Assembly (NCBI GenBank): GCA_963920635.1
Contig: OY987301.1
Location: forward strand, 45,173,820-45,237,819
Source of the DNA: Pseudeuparius sepicola
Taxonomy: Eukaryota; Arthropoda; Insecta; Coleoptera; Anthribidae
DNA: 64,000 nt
Direction: 5' to 3'
Positions 35,037 through 45,331 of the stretch are shown in pieces; positions within the stretch are counted from its first letter, which is position 1, and each line of letters begins with the position of its first letter. Under the pieces are notes generated by a model. That model saw nothing but the letters and a program-made list of their open reading frames with translations. It had not been told where the DNA came from and did no database searches. The position numbers and the translations under genes are program-made.

Positions 35037-36440
35037 AATAAATCATGAACAATTTGGTTTTCAACCTGCTCACAACACAACTCAGCAGCTAGCGCGCATT
35101 GTTTGTGACACGGCGGTAGCCTTCAACAAGGGTCAGTCCACAGTTCTTACGCAATTCGATGTTGAGAAAGCTTTCGACCGAGTATGGCATCAGGGATTAG
35201 TCGTTAAACTTAGGAATGATGATCTTCCGAAGGGGGTAATCAAACTACTTGATTCCTACCTAACCGGTAGGACTTTTGAGGTTGATGTTGACGGCGCCAA
35301 GTCACAAAAAATTTCGGTCCCGGCCGGCGTTCCGCAAGGGTCAGTGTTGGGTCCAGTACTTTACAATTTTTATCTTAAAGATATCCCAAAAATCCCTAAC
35401 GTGAAGCTGGCCCAATATGCTGATGACACGGCGGTCTACGTGCAGTCGCACTCTGCACAGGCAGCTAATAGCCTTACCAAAAATTACGTCCATCAACTCA
35501 AGAATTATACCTGTAAAAACAAAATCACGCTTAATAAAGCCAAAACCGAACAGATTGTACTCTCTAAAAGATTTTCACAGATCAAAATAATCACGCCGTT
35601 GCAGGTGGACGGCCATGTTGTCACAGCGCGGGACACCACTAAATATCTTGGACTCAAATTGGACAGGCGCCTCAACTTTGAGGAACACCTCAGGTATGCC
35701 AAGTGCAAAGCTATGGCTACGCACAAGGCATTATACTCCTTATTTCGGCGTGGTAGCCCGCTTTCTAAAAAAAATAAAATTATTTTGTACAAGACAATGA
35801 TCAGACCTGTCTTAACTTATGCGTGTCCTGTGTGGACCATCGCCAGTAAGGAGTCTATTGCCAAACTTGGGATATATGAGAGGCGGTTTCTAAGAGCTGC
35901 CACAGGACTTGAGTTACGTACTCGTAATGCCGATCTATATACTGCAGCTGGACTGCAGCCTCTTGATGACTTTGTCAGAGAACAAGCCAATAAGTTCTAT
36001 GGTATGACACTATTTTCTGAAAACCCTCTAGTACGCGAGATAACCAGGGTAAAGGCTGATAACCTTGCACAATATGGTATTTCGAGAATAAAGCATAAGA
36101 TTCCATACCAGTGTACCCCACACTATTAAAATTCTGAACGATGCACTAAGCCTCAAATTAATGATACGTCCAATGTCGGATATATGTGTTTGATATCAAC
36201 TATCTAGAAAGGGTTTTTCTGTCCCCCTGGGGCTTTTCCCTTAAGTAATCTAAACTATTCCATTTCACATACCTACCTTCAGCCTAAGTTCAAAACTAGA
36301 GAACAATTCGCTGTGCGAGTTCGTGCCCGACCCTATCTGTCAGATGTGCCCCTAGTGGGCGGGAGCTACTACTATACCAGAAGACCTTACCTTTGTAAAT
36401 ATTGTATGTATGTGTAAATAAAAATTGTTCGAATCCGAAT
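35037..36440 (+). mobile_element. 5'-truncated Jockey-type non-LTR retrotransposon
   Basis: 1.4 kb between two 11-bp direct repeats. It begins inside the reverse transcriptase, has no LTR or TIR, and ends not in poly(A) but in TTGTTCGAATCCGAAT, a GAATCC tandem running into the duplication. This is the classic outcome of target-primed reverse transcription that stopped early. ORF1, endonuclease and the first RT motifs are missing. Confidence 0.92.
35038..36129 (+). pseudogene. Reverse transcriptase fragment (Jockey superfamily)
   Basis: 363 codons are open from the truncation point to TAA at 36127-36129. Visible RT motifs in order: HEQFGFQP (motif 2), FDVEKAFDRVWHQGL (motif A, catalytic Asp), GVPQGSVLGPVLYNFYLKDI (motif B), LAQYADDTAVY (motif C with catalytic Asp pair), and TKYLGLKLDRRLNFEEHL (motif D/E region). 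The C-terminus includes YACPVWTIASK. The frame is unbroken, so the insertion is young, but with no endonuclease and no own start it cannot move by itself. 36130-36440 is its 3' UTR. Confidence 0.92.
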
Positions 36441-36636
36441 CCTGGCTTTCACCCAGGAGGCTCGGGTTCGATTCCCGGTACCGGAATCAATGTTTTTTGA
36501 TTATGCACATGAATCATGGACGGTTGCCAAGATCATACGTCACAATAATTGCGCATTGTTTTGGAACATAAATAACGTTAATTAAAAGCAAATATTCAAA
36601 TCCAACGCTATTTATATTTTTCGTTTTGACTGTCAA

Positions 36637-36671
36637 CATTGATTAAGGTATCCGAATTCCCTTATTCAATG
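36637..36671. repeat. Short dispersed hairpin, copy 1 of 3
   Basis: CATTGATTAAGG...CCTTATTCAATG, 12-nt arms with one mismatch and an 11-nt loop. Also at 41243 and 50577 with different loop lengths. Confidence 0.75.
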
Positions 36672-37589
36672 CTATCTATCATTAAAGTTTTATAAGCTGT
36701 GGATTAACCGACTTGTAAAATTTCCCAATTTTTTTAATAATATTTTTGACACCGGAAACGTTACAAAATTCTGGATGGATTGCAATCATATTTTGAATAT
36801 TACCATAGACGCCGCGCCGCCAGAAAAAAAAATATCTATAAGGGGCGCGGAAATAATAAATTTTTTTCTGTTTTTGTTCTGTTCTATTTTTGTTCTGATA
36901 TTTTACCATCCAAACTTTTATGTATATGTTTATAGAATTTTTGTTTTATTTCAGGCAAAAATTTTAACGGATTTTTTATACAAGAGTATTTAAAATAATT
37001 AGCATCTGGACTCTGGACACCGCAGGGGGATTTTTTTAGAAATTGTAAGGAAAAATACATTTAAAATTAGTCCCATGTTCGGATTTATAAGCTGCAGTGA
37101 ATATTTTCAAATTATTAAATGCTTCATTATTAACTAACCGAGACAAAAAAAATCTATCGAAAATGTAAAGCTAAATAACTACTCTAAAAAAAAAGAAATC
37201 TAAATAAATTTTAAGAAATGACGCCGAATCTTTTTTAAAACAAAAAGGAACTGATTCTGGCTTAATTCTTACTTAAAATAAACAAATTCAATAAACTAAT
37301 AAAAAAACAAAAATAATTCTAAAAACAAAAAAATATATATACACTTATAGATTCGCCGAGAGATATAAGGGGATCGCCCCTTCTTGCCCCCTCATGCCCA
37401 TGGCTATTACGAAAGACGATCGTACAAGAAATATTGCCTGCAAAGTTTGGCGGAACTTTTTTGGTTCATTCGTAAAATACCACGCTAAATATTTAACGTT
37501 ACCTCTTTTTTGAGTACCTATAGATATAAACCGAGCTAGAGGCTAAGGAAAAAAACTGAAACAAACTGCAAACCGAAGATGCTATCGTT
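36672..37589. other. AT-rich spacer, nothing recognised
   Basis: Homopolymer-rich with no feature I can support. Confidence 0.45.
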
Positions 37590-37932
37590 CAGATGATCAG
37601 GGCCGACGAGAGGGGGGGGGGGGGGGCAGACGGGACAAATTCCCGGGGCCCGTAGGCTTTGGGGACCCAGGCAGGGTTGGCATTTCGTCTAGTTGATAAC
37701 AGGGCGATTGGTTGTATTCTGTATTTTCCGTTTTCCGTTTCCTTATAACTTTCTAGGACTAAGGGATAGAAAAAAGTTTAAACTCAAAAGTTGTTTAAAT
37801 GAAATTAAATAGGTATAGAGTATAATTTTGTGTATTTTTGTATATACGGTTGCTCATTTTTTTCGCATATTTTTCTATTTTAATCTATAAATTTAAATTC
37901 ATTCAAAAGGGTAAGGTTTGGGATATAACATA

Positions 37933-38665
37933 CAGAGTGTCTCACTTAAGAGTGAAACAACCCTATAACTTCTTTAATTTTTAACCGACCAGAACGAAAT
38001 TTTTACCAAAGGTAGATGGGCTTGTTGCCTACTTATTTCCAAAAAATAAGTTGCCTACTCCAAAGTCAAAGCCACCTGCGATGCCACAAACGAGGCTAAA
38101 AATCCGAAAGTCATATTAGGCTTTTTTTTTCAAAAAAATTTACTAGAAAATGTTGTTCAGAATCGATTCAAAACCCTAAATCCAAAATTTTGTCAAAATC
38201 AAAAAATATTAATTAAAAAAAATTAAATTCCAAAAACAGCAATTTAATAATTTTCTGTGTTTAGAAAAGTGTGCGATGGACGTTTTGAAGGCAAATTGTT
38301 TTCATAAAGTAATTATTTTAAAATAAAAGCTACAAAACAAATTTTAAAAAATTAAAATTTAATTTTTTTACTTAAATTTTATTTATTTAATATTTTTTGA
38401 TTTTGACCAAATTTTGGGTTTAGGGTTCTGAATCGATTCTGAACAACTTTTATTAGTAAATTTTTTTGGAAAAAATGCCTAATATGACTTTCGGATTTTT
38501 AGCCTCGTTTGTGGCATCGCAGGTGGATTTGACTTTGGAGTAGGCAACTAATTTTTTGGAAATAAGTAGGCAACAATGCCATCTACCTTTGGTAAAAATT
38601 TCGTTCTGGTCGGTTAAAAATTAAAGAAGTTATAGGGTTGTTTCACTCTTAAGTGAGACACTCTG
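37933..38665. mobile_element. Palindromic TA element, CAGAGTGTCTCACTT end
   Basis: CAGAGTGTCTCACTTAAGAG and its complement bound a 733-bp element with ~300-bp nearly perfect arms (37933 to ~38230, ~38370 to 38665). Flanked by TA at 37931-37932 and 38666-38667. It is the innermost level of a three-element nest. Non-coding. Confidence 0.9.
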
Positions 38666-38721
38666 TATATACGAAAGTTGCTTAGAATTTCGCGTAGAAT
38701 TCGAATCTGTATAAAAATATA

Positions 38722-38777
38722 CGGTGTTCCATTAAAAAAATTAATTTTGTGTTGGTCCGCGAAAAATGGAGCACCCT
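38722..38777. mobile_element. Short relic of a TA-type element
   Basis: TACGGTGTTCCATTAAAAAA to ATGGAGCACCCTG then TA, about 56 bp; same ends as 1853-1913. It lies in the right arm region of the 37700-38903 element and is absent from its left arm, so it is a later insertion or a deletion relic. Confidence 0.45.
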
Positions 38778-38903
38778 GTATATGCAAAAAATACACAAAA
38801 TTATACTCTATTTAATTTCAAACAACTTTCGTATTTAAACATTTTTCTATCTCTTAATACTGAAAAGTTTATAAGGAACCGGAAAATACAATCAATCACC
38901 CTG

Positions 38904-41242
38904 TACATGAACGTGAACTCGTGAATTCGTGAACCGTGACTGTTCAGTACATAGACACAAATGAACCGATTACAGGAGGTTACAGCTACTCCGCTACAGG
39001 AGGGTAAGTTTTTCCTTCTAAGTATCTTTTTTGTTGCAATTATACCTACTATAGGTACACATATGATTATTAAAAATGAATCATATATTAAAGCCTTTAT
39101 CTGAGTCATTTATTTTGGGTTTTCTTCATGTTGTTTCTATTCTATTTTATATCTTTATTATGTGAATAAAACTCTAATTTTTAATATTGAATATTTTGAA
39201 TCCTACAACTGAACTAGGTGCCCCTTATTATTATTTTGAATAGAAAGAGTAGGGGCCCAAAAAGCTGAAGAGTCCCAGGGCCCGTTTCGGCTCTCGGCGG
39301 CCCTGCAGATGATCGTATTTGGCATAAGGACTACAGGTAATATACTTTCAAAAGTATAAGTAAAAATTGTGATAGTTTTAAATTTTAATTGGCTGGCAAG
39401 TTATTAATACCACATGTAAATTATTTCTCAATACTAATAAACTGCTTGTAATGATTCCCCTTAGCATAGATCAGCGGTCGGGGAATGTGCATTTTATGTT
39501 TTGTGCGGGATTTAAATGAGGTGGATGCTAAATGATGTTGCCTTAGGAAAGGGATGTGGATGTTTTCAACCTGATATTCTCGTAGTTATTCAAATGCAAT
39601 AAGAGCGAAAATATTAATGAACTAGTTCCGATGGCCATATTCAAGAACAGATAAATTAAAGGTGAGTTATATTTTAATACAGCGTAACCCTCGTAATACC
39701 AGTAATATTGAAATTACTATACCTACTTATTTTCATATAATAAATTATTGTCCGTATTATTATTTCTCTTACAAATTGGTAAATTTCATACCTTGAACAT
39801 AGAATAACAACTACCGTATAGCTAGGCCGGAATTTAATGAAGAAAATTTTAAACGATTAATATACAGGGTGTTTTTGGGATTAGGAAAAGTTGCAATTTA
39901 ACCTTTCTTCCATAAATTTTAGGACATTACCAGACAAATCGCTATGAATTTAAAGTTAGGTACATTAAAATCTCATGTTTCAGACCAGACCAAATTTTCG
40001 ACGTCGGTAATTTCTTTCATTTCCTTTTAGTGTGTCCTCTGTTCCACGATTACATCTCCGAATATGACCATCCAAGGACGCATCTACATTGTCATTAATA
40101 TTTAATATTCGTTTCCGCACCACCTTGAGTACATGGCGTTTTCTTAGTAGCATCCCCTATATAGGGAATTCCACTATAATAAGTAGGTATATAGCTTAAA
40201 GTCTAGTTTAATTTTCTTCCCTTCGACGTTGAAGGCACTCTAGCTGTTTTCTTCTGAAGCGATCCGGCCTTCTGCGTCTCCTGGTAATTCTGATATAAAC
40301 TCAGTTGAACTACTTATTTTTTCGTCATAATTTTCATCCTATTCGATATCGTCAGAGTTCGTAAGAGATTGTGCCCGATAATTAATGCAGATTTAAGAGC
40401 AACGGATGCCCATTTTTCTGCAACCGGAAGCTTTCTTGCACCCTTTTAAACACGTGCGGGATATGATATATTGGTTGCGGTAATTGGACCAAACTATGAG
40501 TTTCATGCCCGGTCTCGTATGCTCTTGTTGTATGAGTCCATTTCTGTTAACGGAGCAACTGACTTGCAACTGTTATGACTTTTATAATAAGTATTTAATT
40601 TACATCGCTATCAAAAAGTCTATAAACCTGCTGAGGAGCGACAACTGAGAATCCCTCAACTTGAGGAAGCTCTGAGGTCGGTACCTTCTTGTTATATTTA
40701 TTGTGGGTGTTTTCTAGTCAACTAAAACGTTTTCCTCTTAAATGCCTCTTTTCACCAAAATACAATGACAAGATAACTATCTCGAATAACTAGAATTAAA
40801 CATCCTTATCCTTATGGCGGGCAATCCATTTAATTCTTAATTACACCAACTAATTTATTATCTCTCGGCAGATCCACCACGACTTGGACGCCAGACAGTT
40901 TCGCTGAAACACGTCGACACGTCGGCCAATCCTCAAGGTTTCGCGTTTCACGGCAAAAAGTTAATTAGCCTAGGTTGTACCTAGACGTGCTTTACTGTTA
41001 CAGGACGCACAAATCATCTGACAAAGGGGCAACGTAGAGGATCATCTTTTTTTAACAACGCGTTTACTGGTTTTATGCGCTCTTGGGAGGCTTTACTGCC
41101 GGTGCGAGCAAACACTAAAATAAAGATATAATGCTGCTAGACACAATAAGTCCGAAATGGTAGGTATTTTCAGAGCACTGTATGCGTGGAGGTAATGAAT
41201 CACTACGCTACAATGTAGGGATGTAACTTTTTTACTGGGGAA
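38904..41242. other. Tail of the hAT element, then spacer with one solo TE end
   Basis: To 39305 this is hAT sequence. A left terminus CAGGGTGTTTTTGGGATTAG after TA lies at about 39865 with no partner found. 40870-41100 is moderately GC-rich without a coding frame. Otherwise nothing. Confidence 0.4.
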
Positions 41243-41268
41243 CATTGATTAAGGTTCCTTATTCAATG
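41243..41268. repeat. Short dispersed hairpin, copy 2 of 3
   Basis: CATTGATTAAGG-TT-CCTTATTCAATG: the same 12-nt arms as 36637 with a 2-nt loop. Confidence 0.75.
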
Positions 41269-41715
41269 TGGGGAACAAAAATGATACTGCGAGATTTCAA
41301 CGTGTCCATCAGGCAGCTGTTTCAGTTTGAAAAGGTGTACTCTTCACAGCCAATATATGTATACACTATACAGTGTGCTACAAAAAAGTAGGGCAACCTG
41401 ATAACCACAAATTTTTATGCTTAAATAAAGGTACTTTCTTCATCCCACTGTTCATTTACCTACACCCCTCTACTTCAAAGGTTAAATAAAAAATGTAACT
41501 AATAAACTCTCTCTTTATAAACATATTCAGTTGACAGTTGATACAGATTTATTTCTTAATACACATTTCTTGTGTAATCATAAAATTTTAGTCCAGAAAT
41601 TCAAAGAACTAAGTACCGAAACCAATGAGGGTGATGCACCCTTTGAATCCTCCAATTATTCTGCGTTGATGCAGCGTTTATTTTCCACAAAACTTAATAA
41701 AACTTTGAACTAATA
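41269..41715. other. AT-rich spacer
   Basis: A solo TACAGTGTGCTAC terminus near 41369 suggests the edge of another TA-type element; no partner found. A 60-codon frame at 41531-41713 has no motif. Confidence 0.35.
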
Positions 41716-42090
41716 GACCGGGAGATAGTGACACAATAATAAGGTATACGAATCCTGGGTTCTTCAAATGGAAAAGTGAGTATGCCATCCCTTTTCAGCA
41801 GTTTTATAACAAATAGCCCCTTGGGCCCACGCTAACGGTATGCCTATATGGTTTTCCCAGGAATTTTCTATTTTGAACTTCATTATAAAACACATGGCCG
41901 GACTAAAACCATAATTATCAAAACGCATATTTTTCGAATAAATGAAAACTCTGTTTTTTTATATGAAGAACCCAGGATGACTCTCTGATTCATACCTTAT
42001 TATTGTGAGAATATACGCAACATAATGCCCTTTGAAAGGCATTCCTATAGATTACAATCACGTCCAAAAATCTGTCTGTATCCCCCGGTC
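41716..42090. mobile_element. GACCGGGAGATAG family, copy 4 (left-deleted)
   Basis: Starts GACCGGGAGATAGTGACACA after TA (41714-41715), then consists mostly of right-arm sequence (GAACCCAGGATGACTCTCTG, CATAATGCCCTTTGAAAGGC) to CCCCCGGTC. The following TA (42091-42092) is also the left target duplication of the next element. Confidence 0.83.
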
Positions 42091-42092
42091 TA

Positions 42093-43068
42093 CAGTGTGG
42101 ATAGAAATTGTGGAATATTGCTTATATTTCTTAAAACATTCCTCATATCAAAAACATGTTTTAATAGAAGTGTTAGGGGAAATTATTTCCCGTTTAGTGA
42201 TATCAAGCAATCTTTCATAGCACAAAAAATGTGGTTGCAATGGTAACCGATTTAATTTTTTTAAATGGCACCATATACATTTTTTGGTGAAAATTGATAC
42301 AATGGAACTTTCTGAATACGATACAATACAATTTTAATGGGGTCGCATAAGAAAAAAATACAAAAAAAAATAAGTTTTCTATTATGCTATTGACAATGTT
42401 TATCAAAATAATTATTAACATTAAGTTAGCCATGCCAAAATCAGAACAGAAACTGTCACTAGCTGTGTAACTGTGTACATTGTTACACTAAACGTGCTTT
42501 TTTACTCAATTTTCTGTGTACTTAAGTACTTAGTATGTTAACCTGTATTCTTTCCGTTTCACTTAATTCAAGCGCCATTATAACTTATTAAATACTTAAG
42601 TACAAGTACACAGAAAATTGAGTAAAAAAAGTACGCGTTTACTGTAACAATGGACACAATTACAAGCAACTGACAGCTAGTGATAGTTTCCCATTGTTCT
42701 GATTTTGGCATGGCTAACTTGATGTTAATAATTATTTTGATAAACATTAATTGCCAATGGCATATAATAGAAAACTTATTTTTTTTGTATTTTTTTTCTT
42801 ATCCCACCCCATTAAAATTGTATTGTATCGTATTCAGAAAGTTCCAATGTATCAATTTTCACCAAAAAAACGTATATATGGTGCCATTTAAAAAAAAATC
42901 AAGTCGGAAGTCGGTTACCATGGCAACCACATTTTTTGTGCTACGAAAGATTGCTTGAAATCACTAAACGGGAAATAATTTCCCCTAACACTTTAATTAA
43001 AACAAGTTTTTCATATGAGGAATATTTTAAGAAATATAAGCAATATTCCACAATTTCTATCCACACTG
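42093..43068. mobile_element. Palindromic TA element, CAGTGTGGATAG end
   Basis: CAGTGTGGATAGAAATTGTG is mirrored by the complement ending CTATCCACACTG at 43068. Arms of ~440-470 bp pair almost throughout, leaving a loop near 42535-42600. Flanked by TA on both sides (42091-42092, 43069-43070). Frames in the arms are mirror images of each other and not genes. Confidence 0.9.
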
Positions 43069-44074
43069 TATAAATATCTCACAAAAATTCAGGAATTAGG
43101 TAATATTAATAAAACTATTTTTTTAGGGCGCATTTTGAAGTAGAGGCGTTTAAATGAAAAATGGCATAGTAAAATCAGGTTATTTTAGGTTCCGAGCTAC
43201 CCTGTCAATTTTTTTATATTTTATTAAGGAGGTAGCACAAAATTCAAAACAAAATATCTAACTTATTTTATTTCAATAATTAGGTATTTTTTAAATATAT
43301 GGCTGAATTTGCTTCTGGCTTCAAGAGATGATATTATGTGAGAGCAGTTTCTAGTGAATGGCGCATAGGATCATTCTTATGATAATTTCCATCTCTATAG
43401 AAGCTTTATGTTAAGAATTTTGCCTGTGGTTTAGAATCTGCGATATAAATATACCTACGTACTCGCTACTATTTGATGGTCTGCCGGCATTCCTTTCTCC
43501 TACCTATCTCTGTCCAGTAAACACACAAGCAATAATTTATATCTAGGAGGTAGGTAAGTATAATCTTTAAAACCAACTGTAATTACGTTACGATTTATTT
43601 TAGATTAGATGGTCGCCTTATCGCTATTACCAGCTAATTGCATTCGTTTTAGCTAATAAATTGAGTAGACACGTATGTGGACTTATCTTATCCTACAAAA
43701 TGGTTTATTGCTAAGTATGTTCACGAATGCGATAAATTCAAAATATAAATATGTCAAATTGAACAGGAAAGAAATAAAGAAACATCTTATTTGACATTTT
43801 AGCACAGTATGCTGCTTTATTTATTAATATACAGAGTGGTTCAAAATTAGACTGACAATTTTTTAAATTCTTCAGTCTTAGTAGTTTATTAATTCATTAT
43901 ATTCCTGTTATAGATAGCCCTGAGTAAATAGATAATTTCATATTTTTATGACTTACCTATACAACAGTGTACTGTTCTATAAATGATATATATACTCAAT
44001 ACAAAAATAAATGTTATTCTTTCTCGTGCAACTTTTATTTAGCCGAAAGTTACATTCTTTTAAGACTGAATGTA
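43069..44074. other. AT-rich spacer with solo TE end
   Basis: A TACAGAGTGGTTCAAAATTA terminus at about 43831 has no visible partner. No gene. Confidence 0.4.
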
Positions 44075-44424
44075 CAGCACGTGCGTGGTGATTCAACATT
44101 TTGACCCATAAAATAGCTTTTTTCGAGCTGTAGCGAGCAACACGCATAATTTTAAATTTTTGGTCAATACAAATTTTAATCTAAGTAATTACTCACATTT
44201 TGAGACAAAAATTATTTAGAAATATTTACCACAATGGCAGTTATTAGGCTTATTGCGCAACTGCTAATAACGGCCATTTTTATATAATTTTTGTCTCAAA
44301 ATGTGAGTAATTACTTAGATTAAAATTTGTATTGACCAAAAGTTTAAAATTATGCGTGTTGCTCTCTACAGATCGAAAAAAGCCATTTTATGGGTCAAAA
44401 TATTGAATCACCACGAACGTGCTG
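44075..44424. mobile_element. 350-bp palindromic TA element, CAGCACGTGCG end
   Basis: CAGCACGTGCGTGGTGATTC and the complement GAATCACCACGAACGTGCTG bound the element. Arms of ~150 bp pair with few mismatches (shared TTGACCCATAAAAT and GAGTAATTACTTAGATTAAA). Flanked by TA (44073-44074, 44425-44426). Non-coding. Confidence 0.92.
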
Positions 44425-44443
44425 TACATTTTAATTGACTTGT

Positions 44444-44488
44444 AGCACAGACTTATATAGCTTTAGCGAAGCTATATAGGTCTGTGCT
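44444..44488. other. 45-nt hairpin
   Basis: AGCACAGACTTATATAGCTT pairs with AAGCTATATAGGTCTGTGCT around a 5-nt loop with one mismatch. The right arm word GAAGCTATATAGGTCT recurs at 45101 and 32653. Confidence 0.6.
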
Positions 44489-45331
44489 TGTAGGCTGCAA
44501 TTAAAATAAAATATATGTTGTTTGTAACGTTTAACGTTAGAAATACATAGGCCTTTACTTCAGATAGTTATAATTATTGGGGAAACCATATATTGTAATA
44601 AATGTCATTCTCCATACTTAGCTTCCATCGAATGTTTGGAACACAATAATTTTCAAAGTTACATTACGAGCCAGTGGTTGGTGCCAAACTGGTTTACTCA
44701 AAGCTCTTTCAGTTGGACCTGCTGTTTTGGACTCTAAATGCTAACGAAAAAACTGGTGTAGTGAAATGAAAGGAAAAATTATAATATAAAAAAGCATATT
44801 ATATATGTGCCTACTAAATTTTTATTTTTATATAACGTAGATTTTTATATTGCCTACATATTATCAAAACTACGTTTGTCCGATTTGGTTAAAACCAAAC
44901 GAAATAAAAGTATTTTTTCTTTTATGCACGAGTCTAACCTGACACACTTTCCACACAAACAGAATCTAGATGTTCGATTAAAACTAGTTTACGTAAACTT
45001 CACTTGCTCGACATTTTGTGAAAATATGTAAGTGCCCGTTGAAATATTTCAATACATTTTAACCGACCATTGAAATACTGGGCATACAAAGAGTAAAAGC
45101 GAAGCTATATAGGTCTATGGTAAAAGTAACTGTGTAGGTAAATTCCTGGAAATAATTTAGGAAGGATGGCGGCACACATTGTATACCCAATGCGACTTTC
45201 TTTTGAAAGCAACTCAAAAAATTCTTTAATCGAAGTATATACAGCGAGCACGTAAAGGTTGGAATAAATTCGGTAAAATGTTGTACTGTGCGATTAAAAA
45301 AAAACGCTTAGATACGTCCAACATAATTTTT
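44489..45331. other. AT-rich spacer
   Basis: The segment 45271-45330 (AAAATGTTGTACTGTGCG..CGTCCAACATA) is repeated in direct orientation at 46908-46968, on the other side of the next element. Confidence 0.45.

Larger units (their letters stand above)
35000..36486 (+). pseudogene. tRNA-Glu (TTC) gene split by a retrotransposon
   Basis: The 5' half (35000-35036) runs from TCCGGTA through the D arm to CCTGGCTTTCA. The 3' half (36452-36486) supplies CCCAGG, the T arm GGTTCGATTCC and TACCGGA plus discriminator A, with a T6 terminator at 36493. The 37 + 35 nt would sum to a normal 72-nt tRNA with anticodon TTC. CCTGGCTTTCA is present twice (35026-35036 and 36441-36451), the target duplication made by the insertion. 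The gene is inactive as it stands. Confidence 0.93.
37700..38903. mobile_element. TA-type element nested in the hAT
   Basis: The left CAGGGCGATTGGTTGTATTC and right TACAATCAATCACCCTG are inverted. Further inward GAAATTAAATAGGTATAGAG matches the complement TACTCTATTTAATTTC, so arms of ~170 bp enclose another element at 37933-38665. TA follows the right end at 38904. Confidence 0.75.
37598..39305. mobile_element. hAT-type element carrying nested insertions
   Basis: The left end CAGGGCCGACGAGAG and right end CTCTCGGCGGCCCTG are inverted repeats. They are flanked by the 8-bp duplication CAGATGAT at 37590-37597 and 39306-39313. An 8-bp duplication with CAGGG-type ends is diagnostic of hAT elements. 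Removing the nested insertion (37700-38903) leaves ~500 bp with no transposase, so it is a non-autonomous hAT. A 15-base G run lies at 37612-37626. Confidence 0.85.

Noticed and set aside
34735..36129. 464-codon frame read as one protein from 34735
   Set aside because: The first ~100 codons read through unrelated DNA and the tRNA 5' half; only 35038-36129 is retrotransposon sequence, and the apparent start is not an ATG.
35037..36440. Endogenous retrovirus or LTR element
   Set aside because: No LTRs, protease, integrase or envelope; the RT motifs and truncated 5' end are those of a non-LTR retrotransposon.
42025..42958. Several paired frames of 62-92 codons on both strands
   Set aside because: They are mirror images in the arms of the 42093-43068 palindrome, not independent genes.
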